A stretch of DNA of 64,000 nt from positions 1,721,501 to 1,785,500 of the forward strand of contig NZ_CP088953.1 of NCBI RefSeq assembly GCF_021165935.1, written 5' to 3'. The position numbers and the translations under genes were made by a program. Under the pieces are notes generated by a model, which saw only the letters and a list, made by a program, of their open reading frames with translations, was not told the DNA's origin and did no database searches. The first letter of the stretch is position 1. Every line of letters starts with the position of its first letter. Positions 8,301-17,810 of the stretch are shown here, piece after piece. Origin of the DNA: Microbulbifer elongatus (GTDB lineage Bacteria > Pseudomonadota > Gammaproteobacteria > Pseudomonadales > Cellvibrionaceae).

Positions 8301-10544
8301 GTCCATCACCAGACCGGCGTCGACGGCGGCGGCCACATCGATGCGACCGGCACCGGCGCGGTAGGTATGGGCCGGGCGTGGGTCGTTATAGGCGTCGATG
8401 GGTTCGCGCACGGTCTGTGCTGCGGTCATCAGCAGTGCGGATTGCACTTCGGCTGCGGTCCAGTCCGGGTGCGCCTGGCGCACCAGGGTCAGGGCACCGG
8501 CCACATGGGGGCTAGCCATGGAGGTGCCACTGATCATGGTCCAGTCTTTGGCGAGGCCACCGGTGAACGGCTGCTCATCGGCGTAGGCAGCGAGAATATT
8601 CACGCCGGGTGCGCTGATGTGCGGTGCCAGGCTGCCGGTGAAGTGGGTGGCCGGGCCGCGGGAGGAGAAGTCCGCGAGCAGGTCGCCGGCACTTTCATCC
8701 AGGGTGCGGGTAATGCTGCCACCGGTGATGGTGATGCTGTGATCGGTGCCGCCATCGTTGACCCAGTTGACCAGTTTGGTACCCGGGTAGCTTTTGATAT
8801 GCAGACCCGGCAGTGGGTAGATATCGTCGTAGACCTGGGTCTCTTCATTGCTCATACCGGGGTAGGAGTCGTTGTACAGAATAAAACCGCCGGCGCCGCC
8901 AGCCTGTACGTTGAAGGCCTTGTCGACGCGGGCGTTCTGGCCGCGTTTACAGATCACGATCTGATCGCTGGTAAAGGTATCGGCAGCAAACTCGTTCAGG
9001 CACATTTCATCGCCGAAATCCGCGGCGAGTACCGGTGTGCCGGTGACGCTGCCCTGAGAGAAGCCGGCGATGTCGTCGCTCTTGGGGTCTGTCTCGCTGA
9101 CCCAGAAAGACGGGGGCGTAGTGGCGCCGCCGCTCATCTCGATTCTGTTGGCGGTAACGTCCATCACGCGGTCAGTGGTGCTCGCGGCCACCACGGTGTA
9201 CCAGGGTGCGGTGTGGGACAGGGTGTAGAAGCCCTTGCCCGCGTTGCCGGCGGACGCCGCTACGGAAATACCCGCTTCACGCGCGGACAGGAAGGCCATG
9301 GCCGTGGCGTCTTCCCAGGGGAAGCGATCGCCACCGCCGATGGAGAAGTTGATAACGTCAACGCCGTCCTGGATGGCCTGGTCGATTGCCTTCAGCATGA
9401 CCTCGCTGGGACAGCCGCGGTGATCCGGGAAGCAGACCTGGTAGGAAATGATGTTGGCGTGGGGGGCGACACCGGCTGCCTGTTCGAATTCGAAGCCGGT
9501 GGGAATACCGTCGCCGACGCTCGGCGTGCCGCCCAGGTAGGGCACATTGTGCACCACGTTACCGGCGGCGGTACTGGCAGTGTGGCTGCCATGACCGTTG
9601 TAGTCTTCACCGCTGGCCGGGCGCACACCCTCATAGGTGTCGGTGATAAACGGCCAGCTCCACACGCCGATCAGTTTATCGTTACAGGTGGATGTGCCGG
9701 CGGCACAGTCGCCTACGTAATTGCCACTGCCCCAGGGGTTGGTGTGGTCATAGCCGTCGTCACCCACGTCAGCGAAGGAAACGTGGTCGGTGTTGATACC
9801 GGTATCCAGGATACCGACGATCATGCCTTCGCCTTTCTGCTCCAGGCTGCTGGCACTGGTCTCACCGTTCCAGATCTTGTCCGCACCGATAAATTCCGGA
9901 CCGCGGTCGGTGTGCAGTTGCAGCATATCGGAGCGTTGCACGAAGGCTACTTGCGGCAGCTTCGCCATTTCCTTCGCCTGCGCCTGGGTCATCGCCATGG
10001 TGAAGCCGTTGATGGCGTCGGTGAACTGCAGGCGCGGGGCGCGCTTCACGCCCAGGGCGCGGGCTTCCTGTACCACCGCCTGCTGCTTGTCCATAAGATA
10101 ATTTTTATAGCCAACGGCGCGGTTCTGCTGGACGGTCTCCAGTCCACGGGGGCCGCGCGGTACCGCGAGTAGGCCCTGTTCCGCTTCGGCGCGCAGCACG
10201 CTCTTCGAGGTAGCGGCGTAGCCCTTAACGCGACCGTCGTAGGTGGCGACCGGCAGATCCTGCAGGCGAATGATGTACACATCCTCGCCACTGCGCGGTG
10301 GTTCCTGGGCAAATTTGTCTTCGGCTGAAGCCGGGCGAATCTGCTGGTTTACGCCGCCCGGTCGACGCGGTTGCGTTAGCACGGGGTTGTGCTGCTGTTG
10401 TTGAGCGGATGGCTGGGCGAGATCGTCGAGCTGGGCGGCTCGAATCTGCTGTATCCCCGGTGGGGCGTGACTGGCGACCGCCGCCGCGACACTGCTGGCG
10501 CAGATCGCAGAGGCGATGACCGTTGCGAGGGTTTTAACTTTCAA
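5394..10544 (-). CDS. Secreted S8 (subtilisin-like) protease A with GlyGly-CTERM
   Basis: A 1716-residue extracellular serine protease. In order: signal peptide (about 1-22), I9-like propeptide (about 88-210), peptidase S8 domain with Asp247 ('GILDTG'), His318 ('NGHGSHTA'), oxyanion Asn434 and Ser675 ('ISGTSMASPH'), with a PA insert near 500-560; then Fn3-like and large beta-rich regions, a cadherin-like repeat ('NWYGETEVTVTVAD'), the Cys motif 'GCTDIEADNYDENA', a Pro/Glu linker and a C-terminal KKKRKGGSTG-hydrophobic-RRFR tail. That tail fits GlyGly-CTERM, a rhombosortase signal usually on type II-secreted proteins. The start is a TTG after GGGAG, confirmed by the same N-terminus in protease B. 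Divergent from the regulator at 10806. Confidence 0.93.
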   Translation of the reverse strand: MKVKTLATVIASAICASSVAAAVASHAPPGIQQIRAAQLDDLAQPSAQQQQHNPVLTQPRRPGGVNQQIRPASAEDKFAQEPPRSGEDVYIIRLQDLPVATYDGRVKGYAATSKSVLRAEAEQGLLAVPRGPRGLETVQQNRAVGYKNYLMDKQQAVVQEARALGVKRAPRLQFTDAINGFTMAMTQAQAKEMAKLPQVAFVQRSDMLQLHTDRGPEFIGADKIWNGETSASSLEQKGEGMIVGILDTGINTDHVSFADVGDDGYDHTNPWGSGNYVGDCAAGTSTCNDKLIGVWSWPFITDTYEGVRPASGEDYNGHGSHTASTAAGNVVHNVPYLGGTPSVGDGIPTGFEFEQAAGVAPHANIISYQVCFPDHRGCPSEVMLKAIDQAIQDGVDVINFSIGGGDRFPWEDATAMAFLSAREAGISVAASAGNAGKGFYTLSHTAPWYTVVAASTTDRVMDVTANRIEMSGGATTPPSFWVSETDPKSDDIAGFSQGSVTGTPVLAADFGDEMCLNEFAADTFTSDQIVICKRGQNARVDKAFNVQAGGAGGFILYNDSYPGMSNEETQVYDDIYPLPGLHIKSYPGTKLVNWVNDGGTDHSITITGGSITRTLDESAGDLLADFSSRGPATHFTGSLAPHISAPGVNILAAYADEQPFTGGLAKDWTMISGTSMASPHVAGALTLVRQAHPDWTAAEVQSALLMTAAQTVREPIDAYNDPRPAHTYRAGAGRIDVAAAVDAGLVMDETAANFEFANPKNGGDVNQLNLPQLVDNNCRRNCSWIRTVRATRDGNWTVSNGDWTYDVWNSGEGERPVQGAKIAAFPSSFSLKAGETQTIVFRADLTDVQWEWNGVLDVEDQPEVEMWSEVRFESTDSSIPDAHWPVSINFDRAGLPSMVNVEVHRDNGSYHVKDLPLPAMNSIAYRGYTPVKAEVEEVTLPQDNNHYPIYMDGDHGPGHTRVTMLEVPENTARLVVEVLENVSGPGWNEAKRRYLDGWATVFIGRDADADGEVDIDTELLCASSTQIELNYCSITNPDAGSYWVMVENVRMKAADNTEYDGFELVDTYKVATAIVPADAGGLQVEGPTSTDGSKAVGVDLSWALSDLKEGDVAYAGFDIGTSNAPGSVGFVPVKLTRGADDVSITTSQTQAIGGDIIDVSVHVLENNSGIDREIDLISQMPEGLTLVEGSVKINNPRMRDNLTVDGDLIRVNGVQENSGDWKPDYEITTSETDQMCRTPNYGGASNGGFIGLFQNYGFIPEIGGNATDFVNPEFQIQLSRFWGENATINLFNNKEYRSYPSLVVSPQGYVALEAQYDSAAHIAHREFPYYSAPYTPFVGAFWRGTVNSQSWFGANVDALGTPLNQVANKTEGSGIALAWAQDPENNINDIIIEWVNARTQNLDIGWSGGTLNSEKSDRYNFNLIVHEGYRYGEGEYEFTMAYGDLDFAGEPGGGSIGLHGHYGPLDVQGYPFYFKQEVGKSFAHNDLDSRLKKDLVVCYDYVGPESTQFDLSFQVRVAETAAGQDLELAFVSDIDGMAQEVKSQIIVVPSNLTLVEIADQTTAENTPVEIEVIYIDKDQAPNLISVSGEHISATVSGHASGSVITITPESNWYGETEVTVTVADEQVPADKSSQSFMMTVASDGEEPGCTDIEADNYDENATVDDESCTYPEPEPQPEPEPKPEEPKKKRKGGSTGTFLLGLLAMLGLARRFRVIR

Positions 10545-10630
10545 CGTGATACTCCCGATGCATGGTTACTTATCGTTATTAGCTCCGTGGCCCCGGTGGG
10601 CTGCACGGAGGGGTCAACATGAGTATCACG
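10545..10630 (-). promoter_or_regulatory. Inverted repeat enclosing the protease A leader and ribosome site
   Basis: A perfect 10-bp inverted repeat (10545-10554 with 10621-10630) flanks the leader. Read as minus-strand RNA, its 3' arm GAGUAUCACG contains part of the GGGAG ribosome site and ends at the base before the TTG start. A second stem (10583-10589 with 10604-10610) sits inside. If transcribed, the structure would hide the start site; as DNA it could be an operator instead. Confidence 0.5.
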
Positions 10631-10701
10631 GTCGCTGCGTGCTATCTGTCCTAAATTGTCTCGCTTGGTGCGTATATGGCCTTCGGGGCTGCCTGTGTCG
10701 C

Positions 10702-10759
10702 GAAATGATTGGTTCGTGGCGTGAAATGAAAAATGATCGGTAAACCGTTTGGATAGAAT
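10702..10759 (+). promoter_or_regulatory. Candidate promoter with GAAATGA direct repeats for the orphan regulator
   Basis: TAGAAT at 10754-10759 is a likely -10. GAAATGA occurs at 10702-10708 and again at 10723-10729, exactly 21 bp apart (two helix turns), the second copy just upstream of where a -35 would lie. OmpR-family regulators bind direct repeats of this kind. A start of transcription near 10766 supports the ATG at 10806 over the TTG at 10749. Confidence 0.4.
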
Positions 10760-10805
10760 CCGGGGCTGTGGGCATTTGAGTCCGCAGTTTTTCGGATTAT
10801 TGGAT

Positions 10806-11495
10806 ATGCGCGCTCAACGAATTCTATTGATCGAAAGCAATCAGCGGATTGCGCGGCGGATTTTTGGCTGCCTGCAGGATAAGGGGTTTATCGTGTGGCA
10901 CGATGAGCGTGGGGAGGACATCACCCGCAGCCTTGAACACCAGGTTTTTGATGTTGTCCTCAGCAGTGTGAATACGCCAGGCGACTTCGAGCGAGTCAGT
11001 TTGATTCGGCAGGTTTTTCCCGGTCCCCTGTTGGCCATGTCCGACTTCGACGGCCTAAATACGCAGTTGCGCGCCTACGAGCTAGGGGTGGATGACTTCA
11101 TTGTAAGGCCCGTCGACCTGCGAATTTTGCTGGCCAGGATCGGTGCTGTCCTGCGCAGATACCTTCCGGAAACTTCCTCGGAGCAAGTCGCCAGCGCAAT
11201 ACGGGTTAAAAACCTGACTATCGACCGGAAAAACCAGCGTGTCTTTATCAAAGATACGCCGGTGGCATTTTCTTCCGGTGAATTTGAATTGTTGTGGACC
11301 CTCGCTGCGCATCCGCAGCAGGCCTTATCTCGTGAGTACCTGTTCACGCACACGCTCGGGCGCCCCTATGACGGACTGGACCGCACCATCGATCGGCGCG
11401 TGAGTCGCCTGCGCAAAAAGCTCGACGCGCGCAGCGATGTGTCACTCACCGTGCGCACGGTATGGGGCAAGGGGTATATGCTCGCGGGGAAATGA
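10806..11495 (+). CDS. OmpR-family response regulator with degenerate receiver (orphan)
   Basis: 229 residues: receiver domain (1-115) plus winged-helix DNA-binding domain (about 130-229, ending 'VRTVWGKGYMLAGK'). It is a clear paralog of the regulator at 33996 and exactly the same length. The phosphorylation site is gone: the acidic pair D11-D12 of the paralog is S11-N12, the acceptor D54 is S54, and the conserved Lys is Arg ('VRPVD'). No kinase gene is next to it. It is divergent from protease A and so is its likely regulator, probably independent of phosphorylation. The ATG at 10806 is preferred because it aligns with the paralog's start. Its stop lies two bases from the convergent SDR gene's stop with no terminator between. 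Confidence 0.9.
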   Translation: MRAQRILLIESNQRIARRIFGCLQDKGFIVWHDERGEDITRSLEHQVFDVVLSSVNTPGDFERVSLIRQVFPGPLLAMSDFDGLNTQLRAYELGVDDFIVRPVDLRILLARIGAVLRRYLPETSSEQVASAIRVKNLTIDRKNQRVFIKDTPVAFSSGEFELLWTLAAHPQQALSREYLFTHTLGRPYDGLDRTIDRRVSRLRKKLDARSDVSLTVRTVWGKGYMLAGK

Positions 11496-11497
11496 TC

Positions 11498-12340
11498 CTA
11501 ACTTTCCGCCAGGTAGCCGCTTTTCTTCGACGAGCGGATTAACAAAGTGCGCAATATGCGCGGGGAAACACGACCGAGCCAGCCAGCCAGGCTTGCCATT
11601 GGGCCGGTAGGAATATGCGCGCGCCCGGAGGTTACACCGCGCACAATATCCCGAGCCACCACCTCGGGGTCTGCACCTGTTTCGCGGTAATAATGCTGCA
11701 GTTTATCCAGCTGTCGGGAGGAAATGTTTTCCCCCACCGAATGGATACCGCTGACGATAGCGGTGTTGATGATCCCGGGATAAACACATTGCACCACCAT
11801 GTCACTGCCGTGCTGCTCCATCGCCAGCACTTCCGTGAAATTACGCACCGCGGCTTTTGAGGCTGCATATGCACTCATGTTCGGTGCGGGCGCCAGCGCC
11901 GCGACGGAGGCGATATTCACAATATGCCGGGGGCCACCGGCCTGCTTCATTGCCGGCAAAAATGCCTGCACGAAATGCACGACGCCCATGACGTTCACCC
12001 GGTGTATTTTTTCCCACTGATCCAGCGGATGCTCTACGACACCGGCGAGGTAAGCGATCCCGGCGTTGTTGATCAGAATATCCAGCGGGCCCTGTGCCCG
12101 GTGAATATCACCCGCAAGATTTTGGACACTATTCCAGTCAGAAACGTCGCACGGATACGTCACACAGTGCCCACCGCGAGACTCTATTATTTCACGCGCC
12201 TTTTCCAGTGCCGCCTCACTGAGATCCACCAATATGATCAGGGCACCCTGGCGGGCAAAAGCCTCGGCCGTCGCCAGACCGATACCGGCGGCACCGCCGG
12301 TTATCAAGACTTTCTTGTGCTTCAGGTTGCTGTTCGTCAT
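11498..12340 (-). CDS. SDR family oxidoreductase
   Basis: 280-residue short-chain dehydrogenase/reductase, cytoplasmic. It shows the classical Rossmann motif 'TGGAAGIG' (about residues 14-21), 'NNAG', and the catalytic Ser, Tyr and Lys in 'ASVAALAPAPNMSAYAASKAA'. The C-terminal part resembles the SDRs often annotated as acetoin-like or lipid-associated. It is the last gene of a three-gene leftward operon (cupin, acyl-CoA ligase, SDR), 56 bases after the ligase. The substrate is therefore probably an alcohol or ketone made or used in the same pathway, but nothing in the sequence identifies it. Confidence 0.88.
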   Translation of the reverse strand: MTNSNLKHKKVLITGGAAGIGLATAEAFARQGALIILVDLSEAALEKAREIIESRGGHCVTYPCDVSDWNSVQNLAGDIHRAQGPLDILINNAGIAYLAGVVEHPLDQWEKIHRVNVMGVVHFVQAFLPAMKQAGGPRHIVNIASVAALAPAPNMSAYAASKAAVRNFTEVLAMEQHGSDMVVQCVYPGIINTAIVSGIHSVGENISSRQLDKLQHYYRETGADPEVVARDIVRGVTSGRAHIPTGPMASLAGWLGRVSPRILRTLLIRSSKKSGYLAES

Positions 12341-12396
12341 GGCGGTACTTCTCGTAATGGCTCTTCATGGGGTGTCGTACGTAAGGCCTGTGGGTT

Positions 12397-14022
<1,626 letters not shown>

Positions 14023-14064
14023 GAGTGCTCCTAAAGTGAGTTGTGTGGCGATTTAACCGTTGAT

Positions 14065-14544
14065 TCAGGCGTGGCTCAGATCTTTCGGTGCAATATCGTT
14101 GGCATGGCAGTACGCCAGGTAGCGATCCATCGCGCTTTTCCAGTTTTCAATGGCACAGACCTGGTCGTTTTCATCCAGGTACAACAGATCACCGGTGGTG
14201 ATCTGGAAGGTAATGATTTCATCGCCATAGCCCTCGACCCCGACGGGAGTGTGGGAGCTGCCGGCTGTTTCCAATACCACGTCACCGGGTTTGGCAACCC
14301 AATCGTGCTCCAGGTATTTCCAGGCACCGGCGATGGTGTACAGCTGGACGGTGCCGGAGTGATGGTGCTTGGGTAGTTGCATGCCCACCGGTGCACGCAG
14401 CATGGTGACGGTTTCACCTTTAACCGGGTCGACGCGCAACAGTTTTACGTGCACTTCATCGGTGTAGGGAGTAAAGGGTGTCCAGGGCAGATCGTTGGGA
14501 TCGATACAGGCGGTGTCGATGGTTTCAAAAAACATTTTGCTCAT
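14065..14544 (-). CDS. Cupin protein, 2,4'-dihydroxyacetophenone dioxygenase-like
   Basis: 159-residue single-domain cupin. The metal-binding cupin motif is visible as 'PKHHHSGTVQLYT' and later 'AGSSHTPVG', giving His ligands for a non-haem metal, usually Fe(II). The family includes enzymes cleaving the C-C bond of dihydroxyacetophenone, but many members have other or unknown substrates. First gene of the leftward operon with the acyl-CoA ligase and SDR, and divergent from the LuxR/MalT-type regulator at 15019, which probably controls it. Together they suggest breakdown of a carbonyl compound to a carboxylic acid that is then activated; this is inference. Confidence 0.8.
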   Translation of the reverse strand: MSKMFFETIDTACIDPNDLPWTPFTPYTDEVHVKLLRVDPVKGETVTMLRAPVGMQLPKHHHSGTVQLYTIAGAWKYLEHDWVAKPGDVVLETAGSSHTPVGVEGYGDEIITFQITTGDLLYLDENDQVCAIENWKSAMDRYLAYCHANDIAPKDLSHA

Positions 14545-15018
14545 GGTGGTCTCCGTAGTTCTTCACTCGGTGGCCGGGGCTTATGGATAAACGTGAACCT
14601 GCACCCGGCTGCATGAAAAGTGGTCGAGTAAACGAGGAATGGTCAGTCAGCTCGCCCTGTTGTCGAAGTGGCCGTTCGGTCTCGTTTGCACATTTACGAT
14701 CTCCTCAATATCCGGACAGTGCGTACACAGTCGCTATGGCGTCAGCGGTGAGGCTGACGGGTTACCGTTATGGGGTGCGCAGGCTAGGGTATTCTCAAGG
14801 AAGGCACTTCACCCTTTGTTATGATTTTGGAATGAAGTACTGGGTGTTTTAGCTGCATAGGCGTACCGGCTCCGCAGGCGTGACGGTGCGAACAGCGAGA
14901 AGCGACGAGGGTTGAGAGGTGTAATGTCGCCTCACTCCTTAGGGTGAGGCGACAGAGTCTGGCCCCTGATTAAATACCTGGCGATGTATAGCTCCCGTCG
15001 CCCCGAACGGAGAACTCG
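14545..15018 (+). other. Intergenic region between cupin operon and MalT-like regulator
   Basis: This 474-base gap between divergent genes holds no convincing gene. Its clearest element is an 11-bp perfect inverted repeat (14925-14935 with 14944-14954, TGTCGCCTCAC and its complement, 8-base loop) lying 65 bases before the regulator start. It has no T-run, so it is more likely an operator or leader hairpin than a terminator. Confidence 0.5.
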
Positions 15019-17769
15019 ATGGTCTCTGGCACTGAAAATACTTTCGGCTCCCCGGCCCTGATCGCCACGCGCATGGCACCACCGCGGCTGGCGGATGGCA
15101 GTGTGCAGCGGGAGCGGCTGCTGCGGCGTGTCTGTAGCCGAAAAGGGCCGGTCGCGCCACTGTGTCTGGTTACGGCGCCTGCGGGCTATGGCAAATCGAC
15201 GTTTATGGCGCAGTGTCTGCGCCACCTGGAAAATCTGGGCGTGAGCACCGGCTGGTTGACGCTGGAGGCGGACGACAATGAGGGGGAGACGTTCTTCTAC
15301 TACCTGAGGGCGGCGTTCGGCCGGCTCAATCCGTCTTTTTCCCGCAAACTCGGCGCCCCGCCTCTCGATCTCGACACGCCCGCTGGGGTGCGACGGCTGG
15401 TCACTGAATTCCTCGGTTCACTGAAGGCCAACAAGCGCTACGCGCTGTTTCTGGATGACTACCAGCAAATTGAAAGTCCGCAGGTGCACGCGCTGGTGCA
15501 GTATCTGCTGAAGCACCTGCCGGACAACCTGGGCGTCTTTATCGGCTCCCGCAGCCTGCCCCCAATTCCCTTGTCGCGCCTGCGGGCAGCGGGCGAGCTG
15601 CTGGAAATCGACAGCCGTGCGCTCGGATTCGGCGACGACGAGACCGGTGCACTTTTGCGCGAGGCCAATCAACTGCAGGTGAGTGACGATGAAGTGGCAC
15701 TGTTGCTGTCCCGTACCGGCGGCTGGGCGGCGGTGTTACAGTTGGCGGCACTGTCTATGCGAGGCTCTCCGGATCGCGGTCGATTTGTCAGTGCCTTTTC
15801 CGGCAATCACGATTCCGTCGCGGACTTTCTCGCCGAAGAGGTTGTGGTACAGATGCCAGCGGCGCTCGCCGATTTTCTGCGCCGTGCCGCCATTCTCGAA
15901 CGTTTTTGCGCGCCCCTGTGTGAAGCGGTCACCGGCGACCGTCAGCACAGTGTTGATCTCGCCCGCCTGCGCGACGCGCGGCTGCTGGTGCAGAGCCTGG
16001 ATGAAGTCGGTTACTGGTATCGACTACACCCGTTGTTTCGCGATTTTCTGTTGCGCCAGCTGGCGTCTGCGGATGCCAGCGAGCACGCAGAATTGCACCG
16101 CAGGGCCAGCGTCTGGTTTGAGGAGGAGGGTCTGATCCCGGAAGCCATTCAGCATGCCATCAGCGCAGGAGACCACGGTCGAGCCCTGGACCTGCTCGAC
16201 GAGCAAGGGGTCAGCCAGATTGCGCAGGGGTATATGTTCCAGTTGCTCGGTCTGATCCGCCGTCTGCCAGAAGCGCTGTTGGGGGACAGCCTGAATGTGT
16301 TGATTCAATTGACCTGGCTGCAGGTGCTGAGCAATCAGTTGCACCAGGGACGACGTATGCTGGATGAATTGAAAGCGCGCAGCGCCACGCTCGATCTGGC
16401 GCAGAAAGTGGAAGTGCACCTGATCGAGGCCAATCTATACACCATCGACGATCAGGTAGAAAAGGCCGGACAGCTGGCTGAACAGTGGCTGCCACAGGCA
16501 CCCGCAGATCCGGTATATCTGCGGCCTACTTTTCGCCTGATACAGGGGTTTGTGTGTTATCACCGGCGGGATTTCGCTGGCGCACAGTCGGTGGCACAAG
16601 AATTACTGGCAACCGCGACAGAGGCCGACCTGGTCTACAACCAGGCCTACGCGAGCTGTCTCGACGCTCTGGTTTACCTGGTTGGCGCCAGGCTCAAGCA
16701 AGGCGTGGACGCGATGGAAGTGCAGTTGCGTAACTTACTGCGCTTCGTTTTGCCCAGCTCGCAATTGATCGCTTTGGTGGAATCCATGCTGGGGGTGCTG
16801 TATTACTATCGCGGCGATCTGCAGCGGGCTGAGAGTTCCTTTCAGCGTGGCCTGGATGCGCAGCGTGTCATCGCTACGTTAGACCTGGTTATTGCCGTCA
16901 CCCGCGCGCGCGTTCAGCTGCTTTTCAGGCAGCAGAAACACGAGGCCTTGCTGGACTACTTGCGGGAGACAGAGCAGCTGGCGCAAGCGCGGGGCTGGAA
17001 GCGGCTGCTGGCGTGCCTGATTCACGAGCGGGTGCGCATTCTGCTGGCACTGGGCGAACTGCCCCAGGCGCGAAGCCGATTTGATCAGTGGCAGCGCGAG
17101 CGGGCGACGTTTGACGGACTTCCCGGGCATACCAGGGATAGCCTGGACTACTGGTCGAGTGTTGCAGATGCGCGCCTGCGCCTTGCAGAGGGCGATATCG
17201 AGGGCGCCGAGGTTCAGCTGCAACCGGTTTTGCGCGAGTTTCTTAATGGCGAGAACCGGTTTCGCGCCATGGAATTGCATTTATTACTGGCCCGCATCCG
17301 CCTGGCAGCCAAACGCGATATGCTGGCGAAGCAGTCGCTGGAAAGTGCCCTCGCTCTGGATACCGATCACAGTACGGTGCAGCTCTTTCGCGATGAAGGC
17401 GAGGAAATTATTGGCGCGTTGCAATCCCTGAAAATGGACCTGCAACAAGCGCCGGATAACTCCTGTCACCAGATCTGGCAACGACAGATCGAAACGATCA
17501 TTACCCCCTTCGAGGGTGCGCCCTCCGCGGGTGTTCCGGGGCGTCCCACCGAGCTTGCTGAAACCACTTCGGTCAATGAACTGACCAAAAAAGAACTGGC
17601 GACACTTGCGCTACTGGTGGAGGGGCTTTCGAATAAAGAAATTTCAGATCGCCTGTGCGTTTCCATCAATACGGTGAAAACCCATTTGAAATCCGCCTAT
17701 GGAAAGCTTGGCGTCTCAAGGCGCACACAGGCGGTGCGCACGCTAAAACGTCTGGGGGTATTCGAGTAA
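15019..17769 (+). CDS. MalT-like LuxR family transcriptional activator
   Basis: 916-residue large ATP-binding regulator of the LAL/MalT type. N-terminal STAND-type ATPase with Walker A 'APAGYGKST' (about 53-61) and 'YALFLDDYQQI' as Walker B, a central region of TPR-like helical repeats (about 350-800) that usually senses an inducer, and a C-terminal LuxR helix-turn-helix ('GLSNKEISDRLCVSINTVKTHL'). Such proteins multimerise with ATP and inducer and activate nearby catabolic genes. It faces the cupin / ligase / SDR operon, its most probable target. The ATG has GGAG 6 bases upstream. The inducer is unknown. Confidence 0.9.
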   Translation: MVSGTENTFGSPALIATRMAPPRLADGSVQRERLLRRVCSRKGPVAPLCLVTAPAGYGKSTFMAQCLRHLENLGVSTGWLTLEADDNEGETFFYYLRAAFGRLNPSFSRKLGAPPLDLDTPAGVRRLVTEFLGSLKANKRYALFLDDYQQIESPQVHALVQYLLKHLPDNLGVFIGSRSLPPIPLSRLRAAGELLEIDSRALGFGDDETGALLREANQLQVSDDEVALLLSRTGGWAAVLQLAALSMRGSPDRGRFVSAFSGNHDSVADFLAEEVVVQMPAALADFLRRAAILERFCAPLCEAVTGDRQHSVDLARLRDARLLVQSLDEVGYWYRLHPLFRDFLLRQLASADASEHAELHRRASVWFEEEGLIPEAIQHAISAGDHGRALDLLDEQGVSQIAQGYMFQLLGLIRRLPEALLGDSLNVLIQLTWLQVLSNQLHQGRRMLDELKARSATLDLAQKVEVHLIEANLYTIDDQVEKAGQLAEQWLPQAPADPVYLRPTFRLIQGFVCYHRRDFAGAQSVAQELLATATEADLVYNQAYASCLDALVYLVGARLKQGVDAMEVQLRNLLRFVLPSSQLIALVESMLGVLYYYRGDLQRAESSFQRGLDAQRVIATLDLVIAVTRARVQLLFRQQKHEALLDYLRETEQLAQARGWKRLLACLIHERVRILLALGELPQARSRFDQWQRERATFDGLPGHTRDSLDYWSSVADARLRLAEGDIEGAEVQLQPVLREFLNGENRFRAMELHLLLARIRLAAKRDMLAKQSLESALALDTDHSTVQLFRDEGEEIIGALQSLKMDLQQAPDNSCHQIWQRQIETIITPFEGAPSAGVPGRPTELAETTSVNELTKKELATLALLVEGLSNKEISDRLCVSINTVKTHLKSAYGKLGVSRRTQAVRTLKRLGVFE

Positions 17770-17810
17770 GTTCGTTTCTGTGAAGGGCGCAATTATTATT
17801 CGAGACCAAG

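Noticed and set aside
7059..10172. Very long open frame on the plus strand opposite protease A
   Set aside because: It is the antisense shadow of a GC-rich gene with strong codon bias; its translation is rich in Gly, Ala, His and Val with no domain, and protease A on the other strand has intact catalytic motifs.
10579..10620. Proline-rich 13-codon leader peptide (MLTPPCSPPGPRS) in the protease A leader
   Set aside because: Attractive as a stalling peptide, but there is no ribosome site before its ATG and protease B has no equivalent.
10749..10805. TTG start giving the orphan regulator 19 extra residues
   Set aside because: It lies before the likely start of transcription, has no ribosome site and does not align with the paralog.
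14617..14852. Small open frames in the gap before the MalT-like regulator
   Set aside because: They lack ribosome sites and recognisable features and overlap one another in different frames.
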